NCBI RefSeq assembly: GCF_030268205.1
Contig: NZ_BSQF01000003.1
Location: 111,687-175,686 of the forward strand
From: Allomuricauda sp. NBRC 101325
GTDB taxonomy: Bacteria > Bacteroidota > Bacteroidia > Flavobacteriales > Flavobacteriaceae
Direction: 5' to 3'
Length of the DNA: 64,000 nucleotides
The translations under genes were made by a program, and so were the position numbers. Each line of letters starts with the position of its first letter. The first letter of the stretch is position 1. Shown here piece by piece: positions 50,668 through 59,183 of this stretch. The notes below the pieces were generated by a model. That model saw nothing but the letters and a program-made list of their open reading frames with translations, was not told the origin of the DNA and searched no databases.

Positions 50668-51024
50668 TCAAATGGGTTGACCAAAAGTCAACAAATTGTT
50701 GTCTGGATCAAGAATGGAAAACTCTTTTTGTCCCCAAGGTTTTATTTCGAGTTTGCCATTGGGGTGGATTTTGGTGTTATTATCCAAAAAAGATTGGTAC
50801 AATGCATCAATGGCATTTGTTCGAATGTACACTTGCCCGTAATTTTCTTTAGGATCTAGGGATTTAAATTCAAAAAAATGGATTTGTATCTCGTCCCTTT
50901 GCAACATCAAATAGCTATCAAAATCAGCACTGCCAAACACCTTGAATCCTAATTGTTCAGTGTAAAATTGGAGCGTTGCAGTTTTATTGCGCATGGGGAG
51001 TTTCGGGTTGATATCGACCAACAT
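50668..51024 (-). CDS. VOC superfamily protein (glyoxalase/bleomycin resistance-like)
   Basis: A 118-residue protein with two betaalphabetabetabeta halves: KLPMRNKTATLQFYTEQLGFKVF, MLQRDEIQIHFFEF, and FSILDPDNNLLTFGQPI with the Asp-Pro-Asp-Asn turn. It resembles BRP-type VOC proteins that bind bleomycin-like drugs, but VOC members do many reactions. Divergent from the molybdopterin subunit gene. Function not assignable beyond superfamily. Confidence 0.85.
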   Translation of the reverse strand: MLVDINPKLPMRNKTATLQFYTEQLGFKVFGSADFDSYLMLQRDEIQIHFFEFKSLDPKENYGQVYIRTNAIDALYQSFLDNNTKIHPNGKLEIKPWGQKEFSILDPDNNLLTFGQPI

Positions 51025-51136
51025 AATGGATGGATTAAAGCTTTTCTAAAAGTAGCCAATTTAATTGTGTTTGATAATTGTATCCCATCTTCAATCTATT
51101 TCAGTAATTTCATGGAATCACTTTTAAGCAAATACC

Positions 51137-53389
51137 ATGAGCATAGATACAGCACCAGCCCAATTGAGTAGACGTACGTTTTTAAAATCTTCTTCCTTGG
51201 CAGGCGGAGGACTTTTAATGGGTTTTAGCTGGATGATGTCTTGCAAGGACAATGCAACTGCTTCAAAAGATAATCTTCCCGAAGAATGGGTCAAGGTAAG
51301 TGGCTATATTAAAATTGCCACGAACGGCATGATTACCATTATGTCTCCAAATCCAGAGGGAGGACAAAATGTAAAGACATCCATGCCCATGATCATTGCG
51401 GAAGAGTTGGACGCACCATGGAGCGATGTGATCGTGGAACAGGCACCGTTGGATACCGAAAATTTCACACGACAATTTATTGGAGGAAGTCAGGCGATTC
51501 GTCAAGGATGGCAAAGTTTAAGAACAGCGGGTGCAACGGTTAAACAAATGTTGAAACAAGCTGCTGCCGAGGCATGGCAGGTTCCTATTGAAGAAATTTC
51601 AGCATCGGAAGGCCAATTGTTTCATGCAGCCAGTGATAAATCGGGTAGCTATGGGGAATTTGCCACCGCCGCTGCAAATCAACCCATTCCCGAAAATGTG
51701 GTGTTAAAAGATGTCAGCGATTTTAAACTGATCGGGACTTCACAAAAGAATGTGGATGTTCAAAAGATCATTACTGGAAAGCCATTGTTTGGAATCGATA
51801 CTTATAAAGAGGGCATGTTGATTGCAATGTTAGTTCAACCTCCTGCTTTTGGTATGAAGCTGACCGATTTTGATGCTTCCGAAGTAAAAGGAATGCCAGG
51901 GATCAAAGATGTTTTCGCCATCAAAACCTATAATGAGGATTATAAATGGCAGTTTTTTGATACCTGTTCCTTTATGGATAAGGTGGTGATCGTTGGCGAA
52001 TCCACATGGCAAGTTATGCAAGCCAAAAAACAATTGGAGTCCAAGATTAATTGGGAAGTTAACTCCGCTATTGAGATTACTAGGGATAGATTCGGAACCG
52101 ACCAGACCTTGACTTTTCCTGCAGGTTTGGAATCCACAGAGGATCATTTGAAAACAATGAATCAATTGGTTTCGACCGAAGGAACCGAGCAGCGCAAAGA
52201 TGGAAACCCCGATAAGGCTTTCGCCCAAGCAACAAAAATTATTGAAAAGACTTATGCTGCACCATTATTGGCTCACAACTGCATGGAGCCTATGAACTTT
52301 TTTGCACATGTGACCGAAAACAGTGCCTACTTGGTAGGGCCCTTACAAAAACCCGAGTACACCGAAAAAACAGTTTCGGCACGTTTGGGAATTCCGTTGG
52401 AGAACATTGAAATTGAAATGACCAGATTGGGAGGGGGGTACGGAAAGCGTTCGTATGCCCATTGGTTGGTGGAAGCCGCCATCATTTCCCAAAAAATGAA
52501 TGCTCCGATTAAATTGGTGTATTCTCGGGAAGATGATATGACTTCAGGAATCTATAGGCCAACTTATATGGCAAAATATAGGGCCGCTTTGGGGGCCGAT
52601 AACAGTTTATTGGGATTGCATGTAAATGCGGGAGGTATACCCGAAAGCCCTTTATATGCCAATCGATTCCCTGCGGGTGCGATTGAAAACTATTTAGCAG
52701 AGAATTGGATCGTTCCTTCCAATATAACATCAGGTTCGTTCAGGGCTCCGAGTTCCAATTTTATGGCAAGTGCCGAACAATCTTTTTTGGATGAACTTGC
52801 GGAAGAAATGGGTAAAGACCCCATTGCTTTTCGCTTGGAATTATTGGAAAAAGCAAAGACAAATCCAGTTGGCGAACAAAACGATTATGATGCTGATCGT
52901 TATGCCGGAGTATTAAAATTGGTTCGCGACATGTCCGATTGGGGAAAAGAACAAGAAGGTGTTTTCCGAGGTGTATCGGCCTATTTCTGTCATAACACCT
53001 ATGCAGCCATAGTTGTTGATTTGATCATGGAAAATGAGGTTCCCCTTATCCAAAAAGTGTATTGCGCCGCGGATTGTGGCATCGTTGTAAATCCAGATGC
53101 GGCCAATAATTTGATTGAAGGAGCTATTGTGGATGGTATTGGAAATGCGATGTATGGCAAACTTGCTATTTCGAATGGAATTCCCGAACAGCAGAATTTT
53201 GATCGCTATAGAATGATTCGGATGACCGAAGCGCCAAAGGCCATTGAAGTTCGTTTTGTTGAAAATTCAATAGACCCAACCGGTTTGGGCGAGCCTGCAT
53301 TTCCACCAGTAATGCCTGCTTTGGCCAATGCACTTTATAAGGCAAAGGGCAAGCGATTTGACCATCAGCCGTATAGCGATTATTTATAG
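51137..53389 (+). CDS. Molybdopterin subunit of xanthine dehydrogenase/isoquinoline oxidoreductase family
   Basis: Residues 11-17 are the twin-Arg motif SRRTFLK with a possible lipobox Cys at 36, so it is Tat-exported. Mo-cofactor regions are GGGYGKRSYAHWLVEAA, SGSFRAPSSNFMASAEQSF and the C-terminal GLGEPAFPPVMPALANAL, whose Glu matches the catalytic Glu of the family. 750 residues, full length for IorB-like large subunits. Usually a 2Fe-2S subunit gene is adjacent; here neighbours are a VOC protein and a tRNA, so the partner must lie elsewhere or be absent. Substrate, an aldehyde or N-heterocycle, is open. Confidence 0.9.
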   Translation: MSIDTAPAQLSRRTFLKSSSLAGGGLLMGFSWMMSCKDNATASKDNLPEEWVKVSGYIKIATNGMITIMSPNPEGGQNVKTSMPMIIAEELDAPWSDVIVEQAPLDTENFTRQFIGGSQAIRQGWQSLRTAGATVKQMLKQAAAEAWQVPIEEISASEGQLFHAASDKSGSYGEFATAAANQPIPENVVLKDVSDFKLIGTSQKNVDVQKIITGKPLFGIDTYKEGMLIAMLVQPPAFGMKLTDFDASEVKGMPGIKDVFAIKTYNEDYKWQFFDTCSFMDKVVIVGESTWQVMQAKKQLESKINWEVNSAIEITRDRFGTDQTLTFPAGLESTEDHLKTMNQLVSTEGTEQRKDGNPDKAFAQATKIIEKTYAAPLLAHNCMEPMNFFAHVTENSAYLVGPLQKPEYTEKTVSARLGIPLENIEIEMTRLGGGYGKRSYAHWLVEAAIISQKMNAPIKLVYSREDDMTSGIYRPTYMAKYRAALGADNSLLGLHVNAGGIPESPLYANRFPAGAIENYLAENWIVPSNITSGSFRAPSSNFMASAEQSFLDELAEEMGKDPIAFRLELLEKAKTNPVGEQNDYDADRYAGVLKLVRDMSDWGKEQEGVFRGVSAYFCHNTYAAIVVDLIMENEVPLIQKVYCAADCGIVVNPDAANNLIEGAIVDGIGNAMYGKLAISNGIPEQQNFDRYRMIRMTEAPKAIEVRFVENSIDPTGLGEPAFPPVMPALANALYKAKGKRFDHQPYSDYL

Positions 53390-53394
53390 CTTGT

Positions 53395-53552
53395 GGTAGG
53401 TGTTTTTTATTGAAATACCCAATAATAAGAAGGATTAGAGCAATAAAGGACAGGCCATAAATCCAAATCCAGAGACCAAATTCTAATACACTTTTTTGAC
53501 TGGTTTTTTTGAGGGTATCGCCTTTGGACTTGAAAAGTTTAAGTATTCACAT
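53395..53552 (-). pseudogene. Possible decayed small membrane-protein gene
   Basis: On the minus strand ATG (53550-53552) is followed at once by TGA, then by an open frame reading KLFKSKGDTLKKTSQKSV and a hydrophobic stretch EFGLWIWIYGLSFIALILLI, then GYFNKK. Its Lys-rich start and single membrane helix look protein-like, but no usable start codon follows the TGA. A one-base deletion in the A-run near 53410 would give a stop before the molybdopterin gene end. It may be a mutated gene, or chance. Confidence 0.3.
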
Positions 53553-53667
53553 AATATATGGGATTAGTTAAATCGATTGGATTCTAAATCTTTTATTTAA
53601 AAGCGCCCAATTCCCTAAACATTATCCTTAATTATCCACTGACCAATTTGTTAGGTTTTATTGGAAA

Positions 53668-53708
53668 TAAAAAAAAGCCATCCAACTGAAAAACAGCTAA
53701 ATGACTTT
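53668..53708 (-). terminator. Terminator of the tRNA-Met gene
   Basis: On the minus strand AAAGTCAT, inner AGCTG, loop TTTTT, CAGTT and ATGGCTTT form a two-part stem with G-U pairs, then a T-run of eight. It begins 8 nt after the tRNA 3' end. Confidence 0.8.
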
Positions 53709-53716
53709 CTTTTTTG

Positions 53717-53790
53717 TAGCGAGAGAGGGACTTGAACCCTCGGCCTCCGGGTTATGAATCCGACGCTCTAACCAGCTGAGCTACCTCGCC
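53717..53790 (-). tRNA. tRNA-Met (anticodon CAT)
   Basis: The 74-nt cloverleaf, read on the minus strand, has acceptor GGCGAGG with UCUCGCU, D arm GCUC...GAGC, anticodon loop UUCAUAA with CAU at 53754-53756, and T arm GAGGG-UUCAAGU-CCCUC. The discriminator is A and CCA is not encoded. Elongator Met is the simplest reading; a CAU anticodon could also mean initiator or lysidine-modified Ile. The lack of the three-GC anticodon stem of initiators speaks against that type. Confidence 0.93.
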
Positions 53791-53811
53791 ATGATTTTTG
53801 CTAAGCGGGTG

Positions 53812-53843
53812 CAAATATAGGTTTAAATTTTCGCTGAATCAAA
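53812..53843 (-). promoter_or_regulatory. Promoter of the tRNA-Met gene
   Basis: Read on the minus strand: TTTG (53840-53843), 20 bp, TATATTTG (53812-53819). This is a full match to the Bacteroidota sigma promoter TTTG-N19-21-TAnnTTTG, with start expected about 15 nt before the mature tRNA. Confidence 0.85.
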
Positions 53844-53928
53844 ATTCATTATTAATTTATTATTTGATATTTATTTTTTTATCTTCCCAAATTATAAAAA
53901 TGTCGAAAAGGATTTAAAGAACGCTAGC

Positions 53929-54312
53929 ATGAGTGATAAGACTAAATTTGAATTGGAGTTTGTAATCCACGCTTCCCCTCAGTTGCTCTATCAATATATT
54001 GCCACCCCATCGGGCCTATCAGAATGGTATGCCGATAACGTGAATTCCCGCGGTGAAATGTTTACTTTTATTTGGGATGGCTCAGAGGAAAGGGCCAAGA
54101 TGTTGAAAAGAAAAAGTGAGGAGTTTGTAAAGTTTGCTTGGGAAGAGAATGAGGACGGTTCATTTTTTGAAATGCGCATTATCGTAGATGAAATAACCAA
54201 AGATGTATCTCTATTTATAACTGATTTTGCTGAAGATGATGAGGTGGACGAAGCTAAAATGCTTTGGGAAAACCAAGTATCCGATCTAAAACAGGTTTTG
54301 GGTTCCACCTAG
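53929..54312 (+). CDS. START/SRPBCC-like domain protein
   Basis: A 127-residue protein with FELEFVIHASPQLLYQYIATPSGLSEWYADNV, then FTFIWDGSEERAKMLK and a C-terminal helix, the shape of a SRPBCC (Aha1/START-like) fold with a hydrophobic cavity. It is acidic in the second half (FAEDDEVDEAKMLW). Known Bacteroidota members are annotated only as START-like. Role unknown, cytoplasmic. It is followed by a terminator that touches the next gene. Confidence 0.85.
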   Translation: MSDKTKFELEFVIHASPQLLYQYIATPSGLSEWYADNVNSRGEMFTFIWDGSEERAKMLKRKSEEFVKFAWEENEDGSFFEMRIIVDEITKDVSLFITDFAEDDEVDEAKMLWENQVSDLKQVLGST

Positions 54313-54332
54313 ATCAATTCTCCAGTAAGCTG

Positions 54333-54366
54333 TATCTTTGTCCCGCTAAAAAATCGGGACTTTTTC
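54333..54366 (+). promoter_or_regulatory. Overlapping -7 element and terminator at the aminotransferase start
   Basis: TATCTTTG (54333-54340) matches TAnnTTTG. GTCCCG (54340-54345) pairs with CGGGAC (54355-54360) and is followed by TTTTT, ending one base before the ATG at 54367. Read-through from the upstream gene would meet a terminator, while RNA from the -7 element would start inside the hairpin and lack it. Confidence 0.65.
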
Positions 54367-55221
54367 ATGGTTAATTTTAACGGAGCACTTTTTACCGAAG
54401 ATTCAAATTTGTTGACCTCTAACAATAGGGGACTTAAATATGGCGATGGACTTTTTGAGACAGTTCGCTATGTTAATGGAACAGTATTTTTTTGGGAAGA
54501 CCATTACTTTAGGTTAATGGCATCCATGCGTATTCTTCGAATGGAAATCCCTATGGAGTTTACCCTTGAATTTTTGGAAGAGCAAATCAAAAAAACGCTT
54601 GCCGCAAACCAGTTGGGGGAGGCCTCGGCACGTATTCGGCTAACGGTTTTCAGAAATGATGGGGGATTGTACACCCCTGCCACCAATAATGTTTCTTATT
54701 TGATTGAAACTTCGACTTTGGAATCTCCATTTTATGTTTTGGATGATGGGGATTATGGAGTGGAGTTGTTCAAGGATTTCTATGTGAACAAGGACATGTT
54801 GAGCAACCTTAAAACATCCAATAAGGTTTTGCATGTGGTTGCCAGCGTTTTTGCCAAAGAAAATGAGTATGCCAATTGTTTATTGGTAAACACGGACAAG
54901 CAGGTGGTGGAATCCATAAACGGAAACTTATTTTTGGTTAAGGACGGGGTAATTAAAACCCCGCCATTGAGCGATGGTTGTTTGGATGGGATTATCCGTA
55001 AAAAGTTAATGGAAATAATTTCAGCTACCGAGGGATTGGAGTTGCAAGAAGCCTCAATATCTCCTTTTGAACTTCAAAAAGCGGATGAACTGTTCATTAC
55101 CAATACCATTACTGGAATTCAATCCATTACCAAATACCGCAAGAAAGCATTTGTAAATTCAGTTGCAAAAAGTTTGGTGGGTAAATTAAATGCCAAAGCT
55201 AGGATTTCGCAGACTAGTTAA
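54367..55221 (+). CDS. Class IV aminotransferase family protein (aminodeoxychorismate lyase-like)
   Basis: PLP fold type IV: NRGLKYGDGLFETVRY at the start, substrate loop, active Lys in NLKTSNKVLHV, ESINGNLFLVKDG and the PLP phosphate part FITNTITGIQSI. It resembles PabC (aminodeoxychorismate lyase) and branched-chain aminotransferases, and the 284-residue length fits PabC a little better. It would then give p-aminobenzoate for folate. Substrate cannot be settled. Its end overlaps the convergent yqgE-like gene by 8 bp. Confidence 0.85.
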   Translation: MVNFNGALFTEDSNLLTSNNRGLKYGDGLFETVRYVNGTVFFWEDHYFRLMASMRILRMEIPMEFTLEFLEEQIKKTLAANQLGEASARIRLTVFRNDGGLYTPATNNVSYLIETSTLESPFYVLDDGDYGVELFKDFYVNKDMLSNLKTSNKVLHVVASVFAKENEYANCLLVNTDKQVVESINGNLFLVKDGVIKTPPLSDGCLDGIIRKKLMEIISATEGLELQEASISPFELQKADELFITNTITGIQSITKYRKKAFVNSVAKSLVGKLNAKARISQTS

Positions 55222-55774
55222 GGGAAGGATTTTCCGGGGCATTGGACCAAAGTAGGTAATCGCCCCCTAGTTCCACCATTTTTTCTTTCCAAAAAGCGAT
55301 GGCAGATTTTTCCAAGATGCTGCTTTCATACTCATTCTGCACCACGACCCAAGATTTTGATGACAGTTCTTGGTCCAACTGTTGGGATCCCCATCCGGAA
55401 TAGCCTAAAAAGAATCGGATATCCTGTTGGGAAATGGTTCCGCTATTGATGAGTTCCACGGTCCTGTCAAAGTTTCCGCCCCAAAAGATGCCATCGGATA
55501 TTTCAATGCTATTTTCAATCAAGTGAGGGACTTTGTGGATAAAGTAAAGGTTGTCCTGCTCCACAGGCCCGCCATTAAAAACTTGAAAGGGAATGGTAAT
55601 TTCGGAAACCAAATCGGAAATGGTATAATCCAAAGGTTTGTTCAAGATGAACCCTACCGAACCCTCATGGTTGTGCTCCGCAATAAGGACCACGGATCTG
55701 TTAAAGGAAACATCTCCGGTAAGCGAAGGCTCCGCAACAAGCAAATTCCCCTTTTTTGGCTCGTAACTTACCAT
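55214..55774 (-). CDS. YqgE/AlgH family protein
   Basis: Recognised by GNLLVAEPSLTGDVSFNRSVVLIAEHN and GSVGFILNKPL, then FNGGPVEQDNLYFIH and FFLGYSGWGSQQLDQEL. 186 residues, family length. The family is widespread but has no proven function; AlgH was named for an alginate link in Pseudomonas. It may share the HU-side region but has no partner gene here. Convergent overlap with the aminotransferase. Confidence 0.9.
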   Translation of the reverse strand: MVSYEPKKGNLLVAEPSLTGDVSFNRSVVLIAEHNHEGSVGFILNKPLDYTISDLVSEITIPFQVFNGGPVEQDNLYFIHKVPHLIENSIEISDGIFWGGNFDRTVELINSGTISQQDIRFFLGYSGWGSQQLDQELSSKSWVVVQNEYESSILEKSAIAFWKEKMVELGGDYLLWSNAPENPSLN

Positions 55775-55846
55775 GGTTATAGGTTTCGTGTTCTTAAATT
55801 TAACATAATAATCAATATGTGCAAAAAAAGAAGGGCCTATTTCAAC

Positions 55847-55875
55847 TAAAAAAGCACCCCTAAAAGGAGTGCTTT
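55847..55875 (-). terminator. Terminator after the HU gene
   Basis: AGCACCCCT and AGGAGTGCT pair around AAA with one mismatch that is a G-T wobble on the minus strand; a T-run follows on that strand (A-run at 55848-55853). It lies 23 bp after the HU stop codon. Confidence 0.8.
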
Positions 55876-55897
55876 CATATATTAAATAAAAAATTGA

Positions 55898-56170
55898 TTA
55901 GTTTACTGCACCACTCAATTCAGCTCCTGCTTTGAACTTTACTACGTTCTTAGCTGCAATCTTGATGGTTTGACCAGTTTGAGGGTTTCTACCTTCTCTA
56001 GCGCTTCTTTTAGAAACTGACCAAGATCCGAAACCTACCAAAGAAATTCTGTCTCCTTTTTTAAGGGTTCCTTCTACATTTCCCAAGAAAGATTCCAATG
56101 CTTTTTTAGCTGCTGCTTTAGTGATGCCAGCATCAGCTGCCATAGCATCGATTAATTCTGTTTTGTTCAT
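55898..56170 (-). CDS. hup: HU family DNA-binding protein
   Basis: A 90-residue histone-like protein: MNKTELIDAMAADAGITKAAAKKALESFL, GFGSWSVSKRSAREGRNPQTG, and IKIAAKNVVKFKAGAEL, with the conserved arm residues RNPQTG that intercalate DNA. It should bend and compact DNA. An AT-rich leader of about 37 nt precedes it and it is probably strongly expressed. Confidence 0.95.
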   Translation of the reverse strand: MNKTELIDAMAADAGITKAAAKKALESFLGNVEGTLKKGDRISLVGFGSWSVSKRSAREGRNPQTGQTIKIAAKNVVKFKAGAELSGAVN

Positions 56171-56214
56171 AATGGAATTAAATTAATTGTTGTTAATATA
56201 ATTTTAATGCTGAA

Positions 56215-56222
56215 CAAATTTA
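56215..56222 (-). promoter_or_regulatory. Promoter -7 element of the HU gene
   Basis: Reads TAAATTTG on the minus strand, a perfect TAnnTTTG, 44 bp before the ATG. Confidence 0.6.
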
Positions 56223-56268
56223 TATGGATTCTCCAGTAACGCAAGTAAAACCAAGGGAAATAGGGCTT

Positions 56269-56299
56269 TTTGTTGATAACTTGAAACGTTTGTTGATAA
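56269..56299 (+). repeat. Two TTTGTTGATAA direct repeats, 20 bp apart
   Basis: TTTGTTGATAA occurs at 56269-56279 and 56289-56299, exactly two helical turns apart. The inner TGTTGATAA is the complement of TTATCAACA, near the DnaA-box consensus. They lie between HU and fmt, upstream of the HU promoter. Confidence 0.55.
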
Positions 56300-56347
56300 A
56301 GTGGGAAAAAAACGACAAGTTTTTGCTAGCCCAAGCATAGCAAGGGC

Positions 56348-57310
56348 TTAGCGGAGATAGGCCTCTTTATCCAAATTTAGACCGTTCAATATTTCGCTTA
56401 CCTTCATTCTTCGTTTGCCTGGTAACTGCAATTCCAATAGTATAATGAAGCCATTTTTGACGGCAACTTTGAGGGATTTTTTCTCCAATACCAGTGTTCC
56501 AACGTTGTAGTTATGGTTGGCTTGTTCCATTTCGGTGGTAAAAATCTTGATTTGGTCTTCTTTTTCCCCATTGATCATGGTGGTCCAAGCTCCTGGGTAA
56601 GGGCTCAATCCTCGGATATGGTTCTGAATTTGTTGCAATGTACCGTTCCAATCGATTTCGCAGGTTTCCTTATGGATTTTTGGAGCCGCTTTTAATTCCG
56701 AACTCTCCAGTTGTGCTTTTCGGGAAACAGTGCCCGCTTCAATTTGTTTGCAGGTTTCCACGACCAATTCAGCTCCAATCTCCATCAACCGATCGTGTAA
56801 GGTTCCTACATTGTCTTCGGGAACTATCTTTTCTGTTTGTTGAAGAATGATGTTTCCCGTATCAATTTTCTCATCAATAAAAAAGGTGGTGACGCCAGTT
56901 GCTGTTTCCCCATTTATAATGGCCCAATTGATAGGTGCCGCCCCACGATATTGGGGTAGTAGCGAAGCATGCAGGTTAAAAGTGCCATATTCGGGCATTT
57001 GCCAAACCGCTTTGGGCAACATTCTAAAAGCAACCACGACCTGTAAATTGGCATTTAGACTTTTCAATTCATTTAAAAAGTCTTCATCTTTTAAATTAGT
57101 GGGCTGCAATACCTTTAAGTTATGTTCCACAGCAAATTGCTTTACAGCCGATTCCTGAACCTTACGACCGCGACCAGCGGGCCTGTCGGGAGCTGTGATT
57201 ACACCGACCACATTAAATTCGGCCTTTAAAAGTTGGGCCAAAGTGCCCACAGCAAAATCTGGGGTGCCCATAAATACAATACGAAGGGGATTATTTTTTG
57301 ATGTACTCAT
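56348..57310 (-). CDS. fmt: Methionyl-tRNA formyltransferase
   Basis: Formyl-THF-binding domain with IVFMGTPDFAVGTLAQLL, ITAPDRPAGRGRKV, NLHASLLPQYRGAAPINWAIINGE and TGVTTFFIDEKIDTGNI; the Asn/His/Asp active set lies in NLHASLLP and the DTG region. The C-terminal domain binds initiator tRNA (IHKETCEIDWNG, QNHIRGLSPYPGA). It formylates Met-tRNAfMet. 320 residues. Its start lies 20 bp inside the recQ 3' end. Confidence 0.95.
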   Translation of the reverse strand: MSTSKNNPLRIVFMGTPDFAVGTLAQLLKAEFNVVGVITAPDRPAGRGRKVQESAVKQFAVEHNLKVLQPTNLKDEDFLNELKSLNANLQVVVAFRMLPKAVWQMPEYGTFNLHASLLPQYRGAAPINWAIINGETATGVTTFFIDEKIDTGNIILQQTEKIVPEDNVGTLHDRLMEIGAELVVETCKQIEAGTVSRKAQLESSELKAAPKIHKETCEIDWNGTLQQIQNHIRGLSPYPGAWTTMINGEKEDQIKIFTTEMEQANHNYNVGTLVLEKKSLKVAVKNGFIILLELQLPGKRRMKVSEILNGLNLDKEAYLR

Positions 57311-59183
57311 TTTTAAAATTTAATGCGACTACTTCATCTTCCAGCAGTCGTTGCAATGTTGTGAGCAACTCTTTTTCATTTGCACCGGTAACTTGTTCCA
57401 ATTTTCGTGAGGAATGCGGACCTAGGTCAAGTAGCTCCAAAATTCGTTGTTCCAATTCATGGGGAGAAACCAGTTTGCTCTTTTTTGTGCAAATATCGCA
57501 AGTACCACACTTTTCAGCATTTTTTTCGCCGAAATAATGCAACAAAAACACACTGCGGCATACCTTTTTGTTCTTGACGAACCCCAACATGGCCGCCATA
57601 TTGTTTTGTTTTACGGCATTGAGCTCCTTAATTTTACTTGCGAATGGATTTATGGTGTGGTCATCTTCTCGGGGAACCAAAAAAGTAATTTCAAGATCGC
57701 TGGTGTTGTTTTGATACTCCACCATACCATCAGCCAACAATTGCTCCATTATTTTTTTGAGGTTGGCCTCGCTTTCGCCTGTTTTTTTGGAAAGTAAATC
57801 CAGACTTATTTTGGTTTCATATTCTGTGATGCCACCATAGGTGCGCAAAATGGTCTGAATTATCGGTGCTTTTTTCCGGTTTTTGTCCAAATAATCGAAA
57901 ATCACAGCCTTGGACACAACAAATTGAAGGGTGGTTTTCTCCTTAAAATTTTCGGAAAGGGAAAGCACGGAATTTTGGTCCAACATCCGCAAGGCATTAA
58001 ATGTCATATTCGGATTGAAATTGTAATGCTGGCAAAATTCATTGAATTTAAAAGCTAAAGGCTCCGAAACCAATTCCCCGTAGGATATTTGAAAATGATT
58101 GTTGAGCTTGGAATAGATGGTTTTCACAAAGTTCACATCGGGCAGGGCCGATAAAAATTGTTGTTTGGCCCGTTCCTCATCTTCTTTGGAAGTTAAGATA
58201 ATGGCCGTGGAAGGTTTTCCATCTCTACCGGCCCTACCGGCTTCCTGAAAATAACTCTCAAGGCTATCCGCAAGTTGATAGTGTACTACCAAACGAACAT
58301 CGGGCTTGTCCACGCCCATGCCAAAGGCATTGGTTGCGACCATGACCCTTACTTTTCCAATCAACCAATCATTCAGTTTTTTCTCTTTTTCCGATTTTGG
58401 AATCCCTCCGTGAAAAAAGGCCGCAGAAAAACCATTCTCGTTCAAATGGCTGGCAATGGAAATGGACGCTTTTCTGGAACGGACATATACAATCCCACTT
58501 CCACCAATTTTTGAAATGTACTTTTTAAGCTGATACAGTTTGTCCTCGGTGTGCTTAACCTTAAATATAATGTTGGAGCGCAAAAAGGAATCCTTAAAAA
58601 CAGAAGCCTTTTCCAAATTGAGATTATCCAAAATATCTTCAACAACACGAGGGGTTGCTGTTGCAGTCAATGCTATTATAGGTGTTTCCGGAATCAATTC
58701 CCGTAAAATGGAACAGCCCAGATATGCAGGTCTAAAATCGTTGCCCCATTGCGAAATACAATGTGCCTCGTCAATAGCAATGAGGTTTACGTTCATTTGT
58801 TGGATGCGTTCCTGCACCATGCTTTGTTGCAATCGTTCTGGAGAGAGATACAAAAACTTATAGTTGCCAAATAGGCAATTGTCCAGTCGATTGCTGAGCT
58901 CTTCAAAAGAAATTCCTCCTGTAAGTGCCACTGCTTTATTCCCTCTTTTTTTAAGTTGACTCACTTGATCTTGTATGAGGGCGACCAAAGGGGAGACCAC
59001 GATACAAATTCCTTCGTTGGCCAAAGCTGGCACTTGGTAGCAAATGGATTTTCCGCCGCCCGTGGGCATTAAGGCCAATACATCCTTGCCCGATAGCACC
59101 GTATCGATGATGTTTTTTTGGGAGCCCCGAAAATCATCATGACCCCAGAATTCCCTTAAAATGGAAGTAGTCTCTTTTCGCAC
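57291..59183 (-). CDS. recQ: ATP-dependent DNA helicase RecQ-like
   Basis: SF2 helicase: Walker A LMPTGGGKSICYQ, DEAH in LIAIDEAHCISQWG, motif VI QEAGRAGRDG. The RecQ-Ct zinc site is CRSVFLLHYFG...CGTCDIC (Cys set). No HRDC domain is visible, and the length of 630 residues fits a RecQ of the shorter Bacteroidota type. Start is GTG 59181-59183, sharing one base with the stop of the AAA ATPase gene (TAGTG). Role in recombination and fork repair. Confidence 0.93.
   Translation of the reverse strand: MRKETTSILREFWGHDDFRGSQKNIIDTVLSGKDVLALMPTGGGKSICYQVPALANEGICIVVSPLVALIQDQVSQLKKRGNKAVALTGGISFEELSNRLDNCLFGNYKFLYLSPERLQQSMVQERIQQMNVNLIAIDEAHCISQWGNDFRPAYLGCSILRELIPETPIIALTATATPRVVEDILDNLNLEKASVFKDSFLRSNIIFKVKHTEDKLYQLKKYISKIGGSGIVYVRSRKASISIASHLNENGFSAAFFHGGIPKSEKEKKLNDWLIGKVRVMVATNAFGMGVDKPDVRLVVHYQLADSLESYFQEAGRAGRDGKPSTAIILTSKEDEERAKQQFLSALPDVNFVKTIYSKLNNHFQISYGELVSEPLAFKFNEFCQHYNFNPNMTFNALRMLDQNSVLSLSENFKEKTTLQFVVSKAVIFDYLDKNRKKAPIIQTILRTYGGITEYETKISLDLLSKKTGESEANLKKIMEQLLADGMVEYQNNTSDLEITFLVPREDDHTINPFASKIKELNAVKQNNMAAMLGFVKNKKVCRSVFLLHYFGEKNAEKCGTCDICTKKSKLVSPHELEQRILELLDLGPHSSRKLEQVTGANEKELLTTLQRLLEDEVVALNFKNEYIKK

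Larger units (their letters stand above)
53390..53716. other. 327-bp region without an intact gene
   Basis: This stretch holds a broken-looking small membrane-protein frame on the minus strand (listed separately), then AT-rich sequence with TTATCCAC at 53634-53641, and the tRNA terminator at its right end. I saw no other intact gene or RNA in it. Confidence 0.6.
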
